Shown piece by piece: positions 45,771 to 60,200 of a stretch of DNA of 64,000 bases (position 1 is the stretch's first letter; every line of letters starts with the position of its first letter). Under the pieces are notes generated by a model. The model had not been told where the DNA came from. It searched no databases and saw only the letters and a program-made list of their open reading frames with translations. The DNA lies in assembly GCA_002197995.1 (NCBI GenBank), contig NGZR01000007.1, positions 1,570,399 through 1,634,398 of the forward strand, written 5' to 3'. This DNA is from Gaeumannomyces sp. JS-464 (taxonomy: Eukaryota; Ascomycota; Sordariomycetes; Magnaporthales; Magnaporthaceae). The position numbers and the translations under genes were made by a program.

Positions 45771-48257
45771 ATGGAAGGGTCGGCCCGTCAGACGCCGCTC
45801 TCGCCAGCCGAGCAGCAACGACATCCTGCGGCCTTCGCGGAGGGAGCCTCGTCGTCCCAGCCCCTTGGATCGCCGTCTGATGTGCTGGCCTCCATGCCGC
45901 CGCCTCCAACTATGCCAGGGCCTGCCATGGTCTGGCAGACGCAGCCGCCGAGCACCGGTGCGCAGCCACCTGTAATTGACGCAACAAACAGCAACGGCGG
46001 CGCTGGTGAGCTCTCTGCCGCCGAGATTCTGAGGAGAGCCTTGTCTGCCAGCTTCCAGGCTGAGGCCATGGCCGAGTCTCTCGTCAGTAATCCACCCGCC
46101 ACCATCGCGCCCTCAGACCTGATGGCGCCAACCACCGCCGAGATCCCTATCCTCGATGCAGCCTCGGTGCTTCCCATCGTCAGCAGCTCCTTGGAGTACT
46201 CACCTGCACCAGAAGAGCGGCCGGGCAAGGCCAGGACGAATGAGCACGTCGTCACCCTGCCGCTGGCAGCCAACATGCGGCAGAGGTACCGGAAAGTTGT
46301 CGCCACAAGCAAACCCGCAGTGGTGGAGTTCAACAATGTGTTCAGAAGTTGCTCTGCAATACCTGACGACGCGCTAGTAGCAAAGATCGATCAGGTGCTC
46401 TCGCAGCTTCTAGACATCTGCGACCTGCCTGCCTTCGATGACAACCCCGCCGGCGTGTCGCGCCGAGACATGATGAGGCACGCCACCGATAGCTGCACCA
46501 AGATGGTCTTTGCATACGAGCTTCTCCATGCGCTCCGAGATGCAGAGCTGCAGGCACTCATCCTTGTGCGCCGCGGCCGGGCGTATGACTTTCTTGAAGC
46601 CATCCTCGATACTGAGAACTTTAGGTATCACCGGCTGGAAGGTGCCCTGCAGCCCGAGAATGTCGGGTCTGACAGGCTCAGGGTGATCCTAGCAGCTACA
46701 GACCAAGACCCGGCTCTCTATCCAGCAGGCGTCAATGTCGTGATCAACTACGACGAGTCTGCCAGGGGCCTGTTCGCTGCCGGGGGCGTCATGCCAACAA
46801 ACAACCGGCCCACTGTCCTGACACTGGCGGCAAGCTATACTATCGATCACCTCAACATGGTCATTCCCACAGCATTGGAGCCCCAGGAGCGGAAGAATGC
46901 GCTTCTGATTGCCATATCCAAGGCCTGGGAACTCGTATTAAACCCACCACATCTGGGCGATCACGGCCAGCCCCATCTAATCGCGGCTGAGTTCGCGACC
47001 CTGATCAAAAACCCAAACTATGAGTGGGAATGGGAGCCGCACACAATCCCCGAGAATGTATTCGACGTCTATTCCAGCTCCGAGAACCCGGGCGATCTCG
47101 AGCCGCCACGAGTGGCGTCACGCTCTGCGAGCAAGAAGCGCCAGCTGGATGATGCCGAGGACGAGAGGGACGACAACAAGCGCGTGAAGGCTTATCCACC
47201 ATCGAGTCTCGAGGTTTCTCGCACGCAGCCACAGCTCAGCTCAGCCGCCGAGGCGCTTCTGGCTCAACTGCCGAAATCTAGCGCACCCAAGTTTGCGGTG
47301 CCGGTGGACCATCTGGATGCCATGGCTAGCAGGATATCGGATCTGGAAAAGCAGCTGGCCGAGAAGGACGAGTTCGCCGAAACCCTAAAGACGCAGCTCA
47401 ACAGCGCAGGGGAGCAGAGGGACTCGATAAACAAGTCACTACGAGGGATGTACACGAGGTTCAACGATGCGCTCCAGGACCGGGCCACGTTTGAAAAGGA
47501 GCGAAACAGCGCGGTCGCCAACGAGAACAAGCTGAAAGCCGAGATATCGGCAGCAAAGACGGCCCAGGCGTCGCTCAAGCAGGAAGGCGCAGCGCTGCAG
47601 CAGCGGCTCGCCGAGTGGGCCGCGACCGCGGCGGCGAGCGGGGCCGAGGCCGAGTCCCGGGTCGGCAAGATGGCGCAGCAGCTGCGCGAGTCCGAGGCGC
47701 GGCAGGCGGCGCTGCAGAAGCGGCTCGAGGTGCAGGAGAAGGAGCTCGACTACGCGCGCGACGCGTACCAGAGCGCGAGCTCGCGCACGGCCGAGCTCGG
47801 CAACGAGAACAGGCGCCTGGCCGCCCAGGCTGTCGAGCTGGAGCGCAAGGCGTCGGACAACGCCGTCGAGATCCACCGCATCCAGGCGGCCGCCGCGCAC
47901 GCCGAGCAGGACCGCCGCCGCCGCGAGCTGGCCACGCTCCTGGCCGACCGCGAGCGCGAGCTCGACCGCGCCCGCGACGAGGTCCGCCTCCTGCGCGCCG
48001 GCCGCCGCGAGACCCGCGGCCAGAGCGCCGCCCCGCACAGCCCCCGCCTCGGCGTCATGAGCCCCCGCGGCAACGGCGTCGCCGTTCGCACCGCCGCCGC
48101 CTCCACCCCGCACGCCTCCAGTAGTCGCGGCACCAGCCCCGCCACCGGCGACAAGGGCCCCCCCATCGGGGCATACGAGGCCTCGGGCCTGGGTCCCGGC
48201 CCCGGCGTGCGCACCGTCCTGTCTCGGAATGGCCGGTTGCCGCACCTGATGGATTGA
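45771..48257 (+). CDS. HDA1-complex subunit 2/3-like protein with C-terminal coiled coil
   Basis: Single-exon ORF of 828 residues from ATG 45771. After a Ser/Pro/Ala-rich N-terminus of about 170 residues, a folded part (about 170-430) shows the layout of class II histone deacetylase complex subunits Hda2/Hda3, which reuse an SNF2-helicase-like C-terminal lobe: MRQRYRKVV, ALILVRRGRAYDFLEAILD, FRYHRLEGAL, ILAATDQDPALYPAGVNVVI. A nuclear-type basic segment (SASKKRQLDDAEDE...NKRVKAYPP) follows. A long coiled coil (about 505-750) with regular heptads and high Ala/Glu/Arg content ends before a Ser/Pro tail. In yeast Hda2-Hda3 such coiled coils pair the two subunits. The family call rests on overall layout and the LVRRGR...LLEAIL-like motif. 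A different coiled-coil chromatin protein is possible. Convergent with XRN1. Confidence 0.62.
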   Translation: MEGSARQTPLSPAEQQRHPAAFAEGASSSQPLGSPSDVLASMPPPPTMPGPAMVWQTQPPSTGAQPPVIDATNSNGGAGELSAAEILRRALSASFQAEAMAESLVSNPPATIAPSDLMAPTTAEIPILDAASVLPIVSSSLEYSPAPEERPGKARTNEHVVTLPLAANMRQRYRKVVATSKPAVVEFNNVFRSCSAIPDDALVAKIDQVLSQLLDICDLPAFDDNPAGVSRRDMMRHATDSCTKMVFAYELLHALRDAELQALILVRRGRAYDFLEAILDTENFRYHRLEGALQPENVGSDRLRVILAATDQDPALYPAGVNVVINYDESARGLFAAGGVMPTNNRPTVLTLAASYTIDHLNMVIPTALEPQERKNALLIAISKAWELVLNPPHLGDHGQPHLIAAEFATLIKNPNYEWEWEPHTIPENVFDVYSSSENPGDLEPPRVASRSASKKRQLDDAEDERDDNKRVKAYPPSSLEVSRTQPQLSSAAEALLAQLPKSSAPKFAVPVDHLDAMASRISDLEKQLAEKDEFAETLKTQLNSAGEQRDSINKSLRGMYTRFNDALQDRATFEKERNSAVANENKLKAEISAAKTAQASLKQEGAALQQRLAEWAATAAASGAEAESRVGKMAQQLRESEARQAALQKRLEVQEKELDYARDAYQSASSRTAELGNENRRLAAQAVELERKASDNAVEIHRIQAAAAHAEQDRRRRELATLLADRERELDRARDEVRLLRAGRRETRGQSAAPHSPRLGVMSPRGNGVAVRTAAASTPHASSSRGTSPATGDKGPPIGAYEASGLGPGPGVRTVLSRNGRLPHLMD

Positions 48258-48881
48258 CGCGTTGTGATGGGTGGCTTATATCCCTTTTCCTTTTATTTTT
48301 TATTTTTGTTTCCAGTCCTTTCTGGATTCCCCCGTCTCTTTTTTTTTCTTTTCTGTTTTCGTATTCTTCTGCCCCGCAGATATGGATTCTGGCGTTTTGG
48401 GGCCATGATAGATAGGTAGGTAGGCTGCTAGTGCATCACTGGTAGTTTTGTTGAGCAAGACAAACGTGCAGCCAAGAAAACCCTCTTATCTTGTGTGCCG
48501 CCTAACCAGCCCACGTCCACGTCCACGCGCCATCCAAGCGGTGTCTAGATTAAAAGAAGCCCTTAGCCGAGACGCCTTTTATGTAACTTTTTCATATCAG
48601 CCTGGGTATCGTATCCCCCGAACCCCCCATCTAACAGAACGAGTAGCACATCCATAGTATACTCTCTATGAGGTAAATGGAAGGGGCAACGAAACCAGAT
48701 ATAAAGAGTTGATATGCATGAAGATCCGTGATGCCACCCGGCCAGAAAGAAAGAGAATATTACATGCCACTTCGTTGCTATACAGAGAGAACTCGGATTG
48801 GACCGGAAAGGATAAGAAGAACAGGGTACTGATAACACCACCGAGGTTGGTTGCTGCCATAGTCCGGAGAATAAAAAGGAC
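48258..48881. other. Convergent 3' region of the HDA-like gene and XRN1
   Basis: T-rich tracts follow the HDA-like stop at 48280-48350, the likely poly(A) signal region. The minus-strand frame that seems to extend XRN1 to 48563 is out of frame with the true RGG tail and is not coding. Confidence 0.6.
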
Positions 48882-51800
48882 CTAGGACTGTGCGGCAGGC
48901 TGCTGGGCCTGGCACTGCCCACCAGAGCCACCTCCGCGGCCTCCGCGGCCGCGCTGGCCGCCTCCGCCTCCACCTCGGGGGCCGCCTCGTCCACGACCAC
49001 CACGGCCACGGCCGCGACCGCGGCTCGAGGGCGCATCCAGGCTCGCCGGGGCGGGACGTTGTTGTATGACTGTGTTGGAGCAGCAGGGGGTTGCTCCGCC
49101 CCGTCAGTCTGGTGTCCATTGGTGCCGCTGCTCGCTACGTTGCCGTTGCCAGTGTATCCGAGACCACCGCGCCCGCCACGCCCGCCCCGGCTTCCTCCTC
49201 CACGCTGATGCGGCGCCGAGCCGAACTGCGGCTGCTGGTTCCCTCCACCGGGTCTGTACACCATGGTGCTGTGCTGCAGATTCGCGCCGCCGCGGGGGCC
49301 AGGCGTTCCGTTAGGATCGTGTCCACCGCCCCTGCCGCGTACGCTGCCGTTCCCGTTAAGGGCGCCGCGCCAACTGCCGCGTAGGGGCGGCGGTGTGGGC
49401 GCGTCGCGCATCTGGCGCATTCCACTGGCTCCGTTGACGCCCCCGGTAAGGGTAGTGACAGAGGGCGCCAGCGGCTTGCGTGCCAGCGTGGCCTTGGAGC
49501 CCGTGACGACCTGGCGGCGCGTCAAGTTGAGCACCGTGGTGGCTGCCACCGTCTGGCCCCTGAAGGGTGGGCAGCGCTCGCCGAGCGTGCCGCCGCTCAT
49601 GAAGGTCACGTCAAAGACGACGTCCAGTAGTTTGGCCGTCGGAGTTCGGCTGATGCCCACCACGGTGCCACGCATCGCAATGGGGACCTTGCCCGACGAG
49701 GATGCATACACAACGCGGTCACCCAATGCAAAGTCCTGGTTGCCAAGCCGCTGCTCCGCCTCGTCCGGCTTGAGAAGGGCGCTGCGAGGCGTGCCCCTGA
49801 GTGTCTTCGCCTCGCAAGGCGTCTCGTGCAGCTTGAGAGAATCGGCCATCTGCGTCAGGTTCATGACCACCTCCGAGTCAAGCTGCTCAGCGTCAAGAGG
49901 AACCTTCTCGAACTTGTTGGTGTTGATCGACTTCAGCCAGGCGCCGATCTCCTTAACGCGCGCCCTCGCCGTCGTCTCGTCCTTCCAGAGATCCGTGTCT
50001 TGGATATCGTTGCCGTTGGGCCGTGACTTGAGGGCGACAAAGAGGTCCGGGAAGTTCTGCATGTACTGGGCCAACAGCCCAATTGCCAGTGGGCTAAACT
50101 CCCAACCGGACTGGGACTTGCGCGAGTAGCCGAGCACCTTCATCTTCTTGCCCTCGAACTTCAGGTTGAGTCCCAGGTTGACCTTGAGGCTCCCGCCCAT
50201 TGTGTAGATGAAAAAGGAGGCCGTGATCTTGCTGAGGACGAGTGGGTGCAGGTCCAGAGTCTTGGCGACGGCGTACGAGGGCATGTATCTGTTGTTGCGC
50301 TCGGCCAGGGAGATGACATTCTTGGCAAACTCCGGCTCGTCCTTCTTAAGCTTGGAAACTCGGATGTCCAGCCGGTTGTCGTTGTGGCCAATCACCTCGA
50401 GCGGACGTCCAAATGCGTACTCGCCTAGGAAGAAGGCGTGGCAGCCAAGCGGGAACTCTTCGTCGATCGGGAGAGCAGCTCTCTCTATGAACCGCTGGTC
50501 CTCGTGCATAACCTCATCTACAACCACCTGCGGTGCGTAGTCCGTCTCCATCCCGGGCACCTCGCCGTACTCCTTGATGGTGGCACCCTCGTCCGTCTTG
50601 ATCAGGCCCTTGAGCATGTGCACGTGCACCATGGACTCGACACTGCCGACCAGAATACCCAGGCGTTTGCTGTAGAACTCCTCGATGCGCCGAGACTTGG
50701 AGTGAAAATATTCAATCTCCTTGGTGTGGTGCGGTGTCTGGATGACCTGCCCATTGGCGTCAAGGGTGTAGTCAAAGAGCTCGTCCGAAACCCGAACGAC
50801 CTTTGCCTCCTGCAGGAATGGGTAGCCGACATGGCAACGCTGCCCGAGCTTCTTCTTGGCCGAGCTTACAGCCGTCTTCGTCTCCGTTTCCGATAGTGTG
50901 ACGATCATGCTCTCGTTGCGGCTCTCCTGCTGGAAGACGTTGACGCCATGGAAGCCCAGGGTCGCCGAGTAGCGCAGCGTGGCAAGACTGGGGAAGCCAG
51001 CCAGCGCCGCCTCATTGAGGAGCGCACCGTTAGTCAGACCGTGGAGGAAGTCCAGGCCTTCGGTTGGAGGGAGCTCGAAGATGTTTGTGACACATCGGCA
51101 GTAAGGAAGGTCCGGGAAAATGCCCGGGAGCGACGAGGGGTACACAAAATCCAGGTCAGGGGAGTAAGTGAACTTGAGGGCCACGCCGAAACCGTTGCGC
51201 GCCTTTTCGTCGTCGGCAAGGAGGTCGTTCTTGGTGGCCATGGCGTCGAGCAACCGGCGCTCGTCGATGAAGGGGATCTTGACGACGGCTTCCCAATCCT
51301 GCTTCTTGCCGTTCATGTCCAGTACAAAGTCCCGGGGATAGAAGTCGATGATGGGGGAGTCGGCTTCCGTCATGAGCGGCCAGTAGACCGTCGGGACGAT
51401 CTTTTTACTTCGATCGGGCAAAACACCCATGAGCTGCTCAAACGGCTTGAACGGCTGCCCGAGCTTGAAGTTCATGTCGGCGTTCAGGCCCTTCATGACG
51501 TCCGAGATCATGGGTGAGTAGTGGTACCTGTAGAACCACGGCCACGAGCGGATGCCGCGGTAGTAATAGTACAGAACCCACTGCAAACCTTGCACGTAGT
51601 TCTCGCAGAGTTGCCTAAGCCCTTCCTCCTTGAGCTCTGGCGTCGACCACTCTTCGAACTTCTCCGAATAGTACTTGTCTTTCCACTCCTGAAACTTTTG
51701 CTGGTACAAGCGCTCCATGGCCTCCTTGGCCTCCTCGGGAGACGTGTCGACGACGGCGGCCCGATCGTACTTGAGCATCTCACGGTGTGCGGCCGCGTTG

Positions 51801-53202
51801 CCCTCCTCCTCAAACCCGTCGTCATCACTGGCCTCGGGCGACTGTGGGAGCGTTATCACGAGACTCCGGTTGCCCTCCTCGTCGGCCGGACTCTCCCACT
51901 TGAGGCGGAAACTGTCTGCTACCTCCTGGACGAACTTCCGGTCTGCCGCGTTGAGGCCGCTGCCCAGGTTTAATGTCTTGGCCGACCTCTTGTTGATGAA
52001 GGGGCGCAGGCTGTGCTTCCAGATGGTCTTTTGCGACGTCGTCACCTGGAGCTGGCCTTTCGGGCGGGCCTTGGCCATGGCTGTTTCGGGGTTGTCCATC
52101 TGCTGCTTGGCGCGGTACCAGTTCTCGTTCTGCATGTCCACATCGAAGAAGCGGTGCTCGGCCTCGCTCAGGCCCTCGAGCAGGAGGCCCAGTCTATGGA
52201 GGTTGACGGTGCCGCCCTCGTTGATGTAGCCGTCGCATTTCGGCAAGACCTGCTTGTACAATTTGAACATAAGGGCCAGCGCGCCTCGTTGATGTGCAAG
52301 TGTGGTAGATTAGGCAAGAAATCGTTGCCGACGAAGAAGGCCATGAGAATGAAATCGTCAATAACCCTCTCCATGTCGAAGGGGAACGACATGACGCCCT
52401 CCTTCTTGAGTTCTTGGAACTCCAGCTCGAGGTACTCGCGCACAATGCATAGATGCAGCAGATAAAAGTTCTGGTGTTCCAGCTCCTTGGACTTGCTCTG
52501 CGACTGGCGGCCAAAAGTGACCTCCTCACGCAGAAGGCAGAAGTGGGGGTCGTGGCTGAGCAGGCCCAACATGATGAGGTCGGCGTCGAGGCCGTACAGA
52601 CAGTGGCGGACATTGTCGTTGTAGTGGGGCTGGGCCTTGGCATTGCGGATGTACTCCATGATCTTGTGTTCGCCCTCGCCAGGGACCTCATGGCCGGACA
52701 GGACGATCTCGCAGCCCTGCCACTCCTTGTCCTCGCTGACCTTCTTGTTGACAAAGTACTTGAGCTGCTCCGACAACTTGGCCATGAAGGCGGTACCGGG
52801 GGTGATGCAGTTGCTGTCGAAGGGCTCCTCCTTGGGAAGCTCCTTGCCCTCGCGCACGGCCTTGTCGCGGGCCTGCTCGGCATCGAGAGCAGTGCGGAAG
52901 CGACGGGCGCGCTGCTGGTTCATCTTGGCACGCGGAGCGACGCCGTCGATAGCCATGAAGAAGAGCTGCTTGGGCTTGATCTTGCCGAAGAGGTGCTCTA
53001 TGTAGTTGAAGATGCGAATGAACATTTCCTCCTCGCTGAGCCGGAAGGACGTGTCGTGGGTGTCCTTGTGGGTGCAGTTGTGGATGATGCCGTTCATGTC
53101 CAGGTACAGACAGTCAAACTCGGGTATGCGGTTCTCGGCGATCAGCTGCGAGATGGCCGGGTAGCGCTCCGAGAGCCACCTGAAGAATTTGGGGACACCC
53201 AT
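48882..53202 (-). CDS. xrn1: 5'-3' exoribonuclease Xrn1, two frame breaks
   Basis: Cytoplasmic 5'-3' exonuclease degrading decapped mRNA. Starts MGVPKFFRWLSERYP, without introns. The N-terminal nuclease shows YLDMNGIIHNC (Asp35), VPGEGEHKIMEYIR, YGLDADLIMLGL and FFVGNDFLPNLPHLHINE, followed by the CR2 region and the tower/PAZ/KOW/SH3-like parts (ALGDRVVYASSSGKVPIAMRGTVVGI). A Gly/Arg/Asn-rich tail closes the protein. Two one-base losses break the frame. At 52284-52285 a GG on the sense strand should be GGG, which restores INEGALALMFKLYKQ. At the plus-strand G run 49048-49051, one added C on the sense strand gives a perfect RGG tail (RGRGRGRGGRGRGG) ending QPAAQS at TAG 48882. Restored length is about 1,440 residues, the usual size. 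Divergent from HAT2. Confidence 0.95.
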
Positions 53203-54408
53203 CTTGGCGAGGCTTGTCGCTGTCGCGATCGGTTGGTGGTGGTGGCCCTAGGCTGGATGCGCGCCACGGGCAGGAGGGGATTGCGGGGATGAAGCGAAAG
53301 GGAGGATGGAGAAGTCAAAATGCTCCTCTCGTTTCCTCGCCATACGCGTCTAACGATGCTGTTCAGTAGGCGAACCCGTCCAGCGGTTGTCGGCTCTCAG
53401 AGTCGGGCGTGGTTCCCGGCGCGAAAGACTTGACGGCGTCTGTGGCTCGGATTGAGTTCGGGCGCAGGCTAAAAAATGAGGCGACGACGGCGACACTCCC
53501 AGTCTGTCTTGTGATGGCGAAAAGACAAAAACAAAGAAGGAACCGAGCGATCAGCAAAGCAACAGAGCGCCGTGTACTGGGGGGAGACCAGCGCAATATA
53601 CTTGGCGGGATTGGCGATCTCTAGTTGGCGTCAAAAGACGATTGGGGAGCTTTTGAAGGGAAAGGCGGCGTGGTCGCAACATCGGGCGAGATATGGATGG
53701 CTGCCCACCAGATCCTGGCGCCGCCTCGCTGGAGCACAGCTGGGGATGGTGGGGCCGAGGCGGGATTGCCGTTGCGTTTGTGCGTCAGCCAACCACGGGC
53801 GAGTTACGCCGAGTCATGGAAGGCCCGACGTGCGAACGGGCAGCGACGCAAGGCGGCGAGCGTGCCTACCTCTCTCTATGTAGGTATACTTCCAATTACT
53901 TGGATCTAACAAACGATCAATGATAGCTGCTTCCGTAGTGCGTAAGAATACCGGCCGGTACACATGTCTTCCTAGCTGCACCCAGTCCCCTTTGGCAGAT
54001 CGCGCCGCTCGGCATGATACATACAGACTGCAGCCTGCCTGTGTTGCTCGATCCCGCGAGCTTGCGCTGGTTCGCGCGGGAGGCCATCCGTCCAAGCTCA
54101 GCTGACGGTGTGCGCACGGACCATACCAATTGAGCTCGGTTTCTGCCGCCCGAGGCCGCCTTGAATCACTTAACGCGTTCGCTCACACCCAGCAGCTCCA
54201 GGCGGCGCGTCAACTAATGCTCGCGATTCCGCGACGAGGTTGAAGTTGAAGCTTGACCTCCCTCGGCTTCTGCTTCCCCCCTCGTCTCCATCCGCCACTA
54301 CAGCATTCGCACCAGCGCCACTGCGCCTAAGCAAGGCCACTTGACTATCTGCTCACCCTATTTTTATTTTATTTTATTTCTATCCGGACCGCGGATTTCC
54401 TCGCCGTA
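53203..54408. promoter_or_regulatory. Divergent promoter region of XRN1 and HAT2
   Basis: 1.2 kb between divergent start codons; no credible ORF. The HAT2 leader is CT-rich with a TTTTATTTT-type stretch at 54360-54380 just before ATG 54409. Confidence 0.5.
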
Positions 54409-56082
<1,674 letters not shown>

Positions 56083-57244
56083 GGGGTGGTCCAAACTCCG
56101 CAGCCGCAATGTCGACCGAATCGACTGGTTCCCCAACCTTTGAGCCCCCAATTTTTGAGCCGGTGCCGGGCCTGGAGTCGGACAGAAGCAGCTCCGCCCA
56201 ACTATATGCTTAGGGAGGAGTTCCCAGGCCCGTAGGTGTAATGATTGGTGATAGGCATGGTGCAATGCGGATAGTTGGCATGAGATGGCGCTTTGGTTTG
56301 GGAAGGCAATCTATGTGCGTGTCCCTTCATCTCGATCTACCCATCATCGGGCGGCAAATGAGCTGCCATTGCTGTTCCTTTAGGTCGGATACGTCCTGGC
56401 CAGAGGGATTTGTACAAATGCAGGAGCACGGAGCAGGAAGGGTTAAATTATCTGGGAAAGACAACCAAGCCTGCCAAGATATCCGTTCGTTTTTCCTTTT
56501 TTTTTTTTTCATTTCTTCTTTTTCTTTTTTGCTCCTTGCTGGACACCTGGGCGCCGAGCTAACCGCTAGTTACGTGTGAGTCAACGCATCGATGATTTGT
56601 GCAGACGGCCATGATCTTTTCACACCTTCTACAAGTGGTGCACCCAACTACATGCTCCGTGGCGCCGGCCGGTCCTAGGAACGAGGCCGGGTGGTGAAGC
56701 GTCCGAAGCAGGGGGCTGCTAAGCACTTTTTCACAGAAATTCGCGCCTTCCCGTTCTGCAAGACAGCACGTATAGACAGTAGGCAAAATTCGGATCCCTC
56801 GGGCTTTTCTTGCCATATTAGAGTCTGGTATTCCTTGCATACCCCAACACCAGATGGGACATGTCAGGGCTGGGGTAAATCACATTTGGCACGGCCTTCA
56901 CTCCTGCTGCTTCACCCCCTCGTCAGATTTCCCTCACCGTATTCCATGCTACGCCCTGTCTTTTCTTAGGACTGCCTGGCCGCCAACCTACCTTCCAGCA
57001 CCACGTCAAGTGGCGGCGGTTGATCAACTTCTATTTCATTCTATCACCCATCCTCCGAAAACCCCACTTCCGCCATCCCTCCTCCAACGGGCCCAGCCTA
57101 CCACCTAGCCCATCCATCCATTCTAGCGTCCATCACATCACCGCCGTTTATATCATCGATTCACACCCACCTGCTACCTATCACCACCAAGACCTCAAAG
57201 ACAAAACCCAAGCGTGCACCAGCTGGCTACGTCCCCCATCTAGC
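56083..57244. other. Intergenic region, no supported gene
   Basis: HAT2 3' flank (T-rich at 56500-56530) and the leader/promoter of the F-box-like gene. From 56960 to 57240 the sequence is rich in C, CCA and CATC words, typical of a fungal 5' leader. The frame upstream of ATG 57245 stays open to 57020 but looks like leader sequence. Confidence 0.5.
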
Positions 57245-60200
57245 ATGGCTGATGCCCGGCCCGCCCAGGGACCCGTCCCGGCAGGCAACAGCAGAGGCAA
57301 AGAGCCAGAGCGGCCTCCCCCAAAGCCTTCCGTCATCAGCCCTCTTCAGGCAGCTCTGATGGCCGTCTGTGAGCAGTTCAGCGAGGCTTCCAATGGCACA
57401 ATCGGCAGCAGTCCCATGCTCGACATGATGCAGGCACCCGAGGCTCTGGAGCGCAGGAAAGCTGCCCAACCTCCAAGTGATGCCAGCCGAAAGAGCTTCA
57501 TCGAAAAAATTGGCCTCGTCCCCAACATCCCCGCCATCATCGACTCCCTCCATAGGAGAAAGCTGGACCAGGACGAGGAGATGCAGACCCTGGTCGCCGC
57601 AGAGAAGGCGCTTGAACACAACGCTGCATCGTCATCGAAGAGCATCCATCCCTACAAGCGTCGCCGTATCGTCAGCTTTGAGCTGATGAGCAATACCAAG
57701 TACTACATGGCCAAGACCCCGGACTCACTTCACCCGGCCCTGGGCGAGCTGTCCTTGAGTACCCGCTCCTTCAAGAGACGTGTCACTCCCAGCAGCGTTG
57801 GGAACCGCCGCTTTGATCTGATCAGCTCCCTCGCCTCGTTCAATATCCTCACTGCGGAGATCATCAAGTATCTCCACCCCCGAGAGGTCCTGACTCTCTA
57901 CTCTATCAGCCGTGTCTTTCACGCCACCTGGAACGCGAGCGAGCTGTCCTTTGCTCGAATCATGGCAAGCTCTGTCGACCCGGCCGCGGCCGTAGCGTTC
58001 CCCTGGGAGATCTACAGGGACTATCCCATCCGGAACCCGAAGGATTACATTGATATTGACTATACCCAGCCCAGCTGGACCCGGGGAAAAGACATCGACA
58101 AACCGGAAGAATGGGAGAAGAAGGTCTCGTCGTGTCAGGAAGTTCGTCTGGATACGCCGGAAAACAGTGCCGCGGCGTCAGGACTCGGAAACACCCTGAC
58201 TACGAGCTCGGGGTCGAGATTTTGTGCCGGCATGGCCTGGGTCAACATGCTGGCCCAGCGGGAGCGTCAGTCTCGAGATATACTCGCATATCTGGCTCGC
58301 AAGGGTCACCGTGTGCCTGAGGGCACGCGCTGGACCTTGCGCAAGCTCTGGCTGCTACTTGACTGCTCGACCAACGATGACCGCGCCAAGCTCATGGCGA
58401 CCTGGAGCAACCATGATCTCTTCCTCGCACAGCTGTTCTTCATCAAGCTGAGCATGCTCTTCACCGACCCGCTCCATGGAGATGGGACGACCGAACTCAA
58501 GGACCTGATTCTTGGCCAACCCACCGGACTGCGCTGCCTCTGGCAGCTACTGCGCAAAAGGCGCTTCACCACCGACATGACCGAGATTCTCCAGCTCCAG
58601 CTGATGTTCGACCACGAGGTCACACCCAACGAAGCCCAGCACAAGACACTGATGGGAATCCCCGTGGCCATCCTTGGCATTGTGCACACAGAGGGCTGGG
58701 GCCACGGCCGGAAGCACTTGATGCAGCCCGAGCTGGTAGCCATCGAAAGCCTTCGCCGGGACCTCGGTCTTGAGCAGAAAGTCCCATTCATGATGTCATG
58801 GGGCAGGCGCGACCATAAGAGCGGCGAGCACCTAGTGCCCAGGATCGAGGAGATCTACATGAGCGATGATGAGCTCGGTCCCGCCCCAAGGGGTACCGAC
58901 GGGCGCGCGGGAAACGTGCCTTTGGAGCCGAACGACTGGATGCCGCACCACTGCATGCGCGCCGTGTTCGACACCCTATCGAGGGACGAGCAGCTCGCTG
59001 TCATCGCCGTCGAGGAGGATGAGCTTCTCAAGGCCCAGGCCTGGCTTCCCGACGACGACGTGAGCGATGAGGACAACTCTGACCCCTCGACCCCGATGAC
59101 GATGATTTCGATAATGATGATATGGACGACTTCGAGGACGATGGAGACGACGAATACGACTCGGAGGAGGATGACGACGACTCGGACGACGGCGGCGGAG
59201 GTGGCGCGGCCAACAACCCCAACATTCTGATCCCCACGGCGCCTCCCAACGGTGCTATGCCGCCCATTGGGCCGCCGACCGCGGCGCCGGGGGCTCTGGC
59301 CTCCTCCAGAGCACTTTGGTCGCCGTCAACACCCACCTCTTGGCCTTCCCGACCCCCGGCGTGGGTCCCATTGTGAGCAGCAGCAACGCCAACTCCAGCC
59401 CCACAGTCCAGCACCCAGTTTCACAGAACCAAGTCAGCAGAAATGCGCAGCCGAATCAAAATGTCAACCAGCTTCGGTTTTCCTTGCCCAAGCGGGGAAA
59501 TCCGGTAGGGGGCAGCGGCACCATCGGCGCAACTCCCGGTCCTGGAAATGCCGCCGCCTCTGCTTCACACGGCCCAACCCCCGAAAGCCCCCGTCACGTC
59601 AACCAAGGCTACCACAGCCTCTCTGCCCGGAACAAGACAACCAATGACGCGGAGGATGATGATAACGACAGCGACTGGATCCACGGCCAGGAAACCGCCG
59701 AGTTTGGAATTCGCGGCCGAGACGGCGGCTTCTTGGTCCCTCGCGGCAACCCGAGCACTCGCCTCAGGTACCGGAAGCTGACCACGGCGCCGGCTACGGC
59801 ATTATGCACAACTGAGGAGCTACAGCGCAGTGCACCGCTTATTGCGGGCATGCAGGAGATTATCGATCGGCACCTTGCCGACTACAACCGAGTCTACGAA
59901 CAGTGGCAGGCCCGGCACGACAATGCGCAGGCCATCGTGGCTCGTGCTGGCGCCGCGGAGTCCTCGGCTACTGCCCCATGTATGACAGATGCTACCCAGG
60001 CAGCTGGCCAGGGCAGCACCGGCGCGAGCATGCCGGTTGAGACTTCTAGATCATCTACCATGGCTCCTACGGTCCCTGACGTTTCCAGCTCGGTGTCCGT
60101 GGACCAGTCTAGAGGTCAGCAGGCCGAACCGCAGGCTTCATCTCTGCAGGGCCCAGTCATGGCGAGCCCATCCGCCAACGGTGAGCGGGCTGATGAGGCG

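Noticed and set aside
48563..48881. XRN1 coding sequence extending to a stop at 48563
   Set aside because: The frame beyond the Arg/Gly region is the wrong one. In the correct frame the RGG tail ends at TAG 48882.
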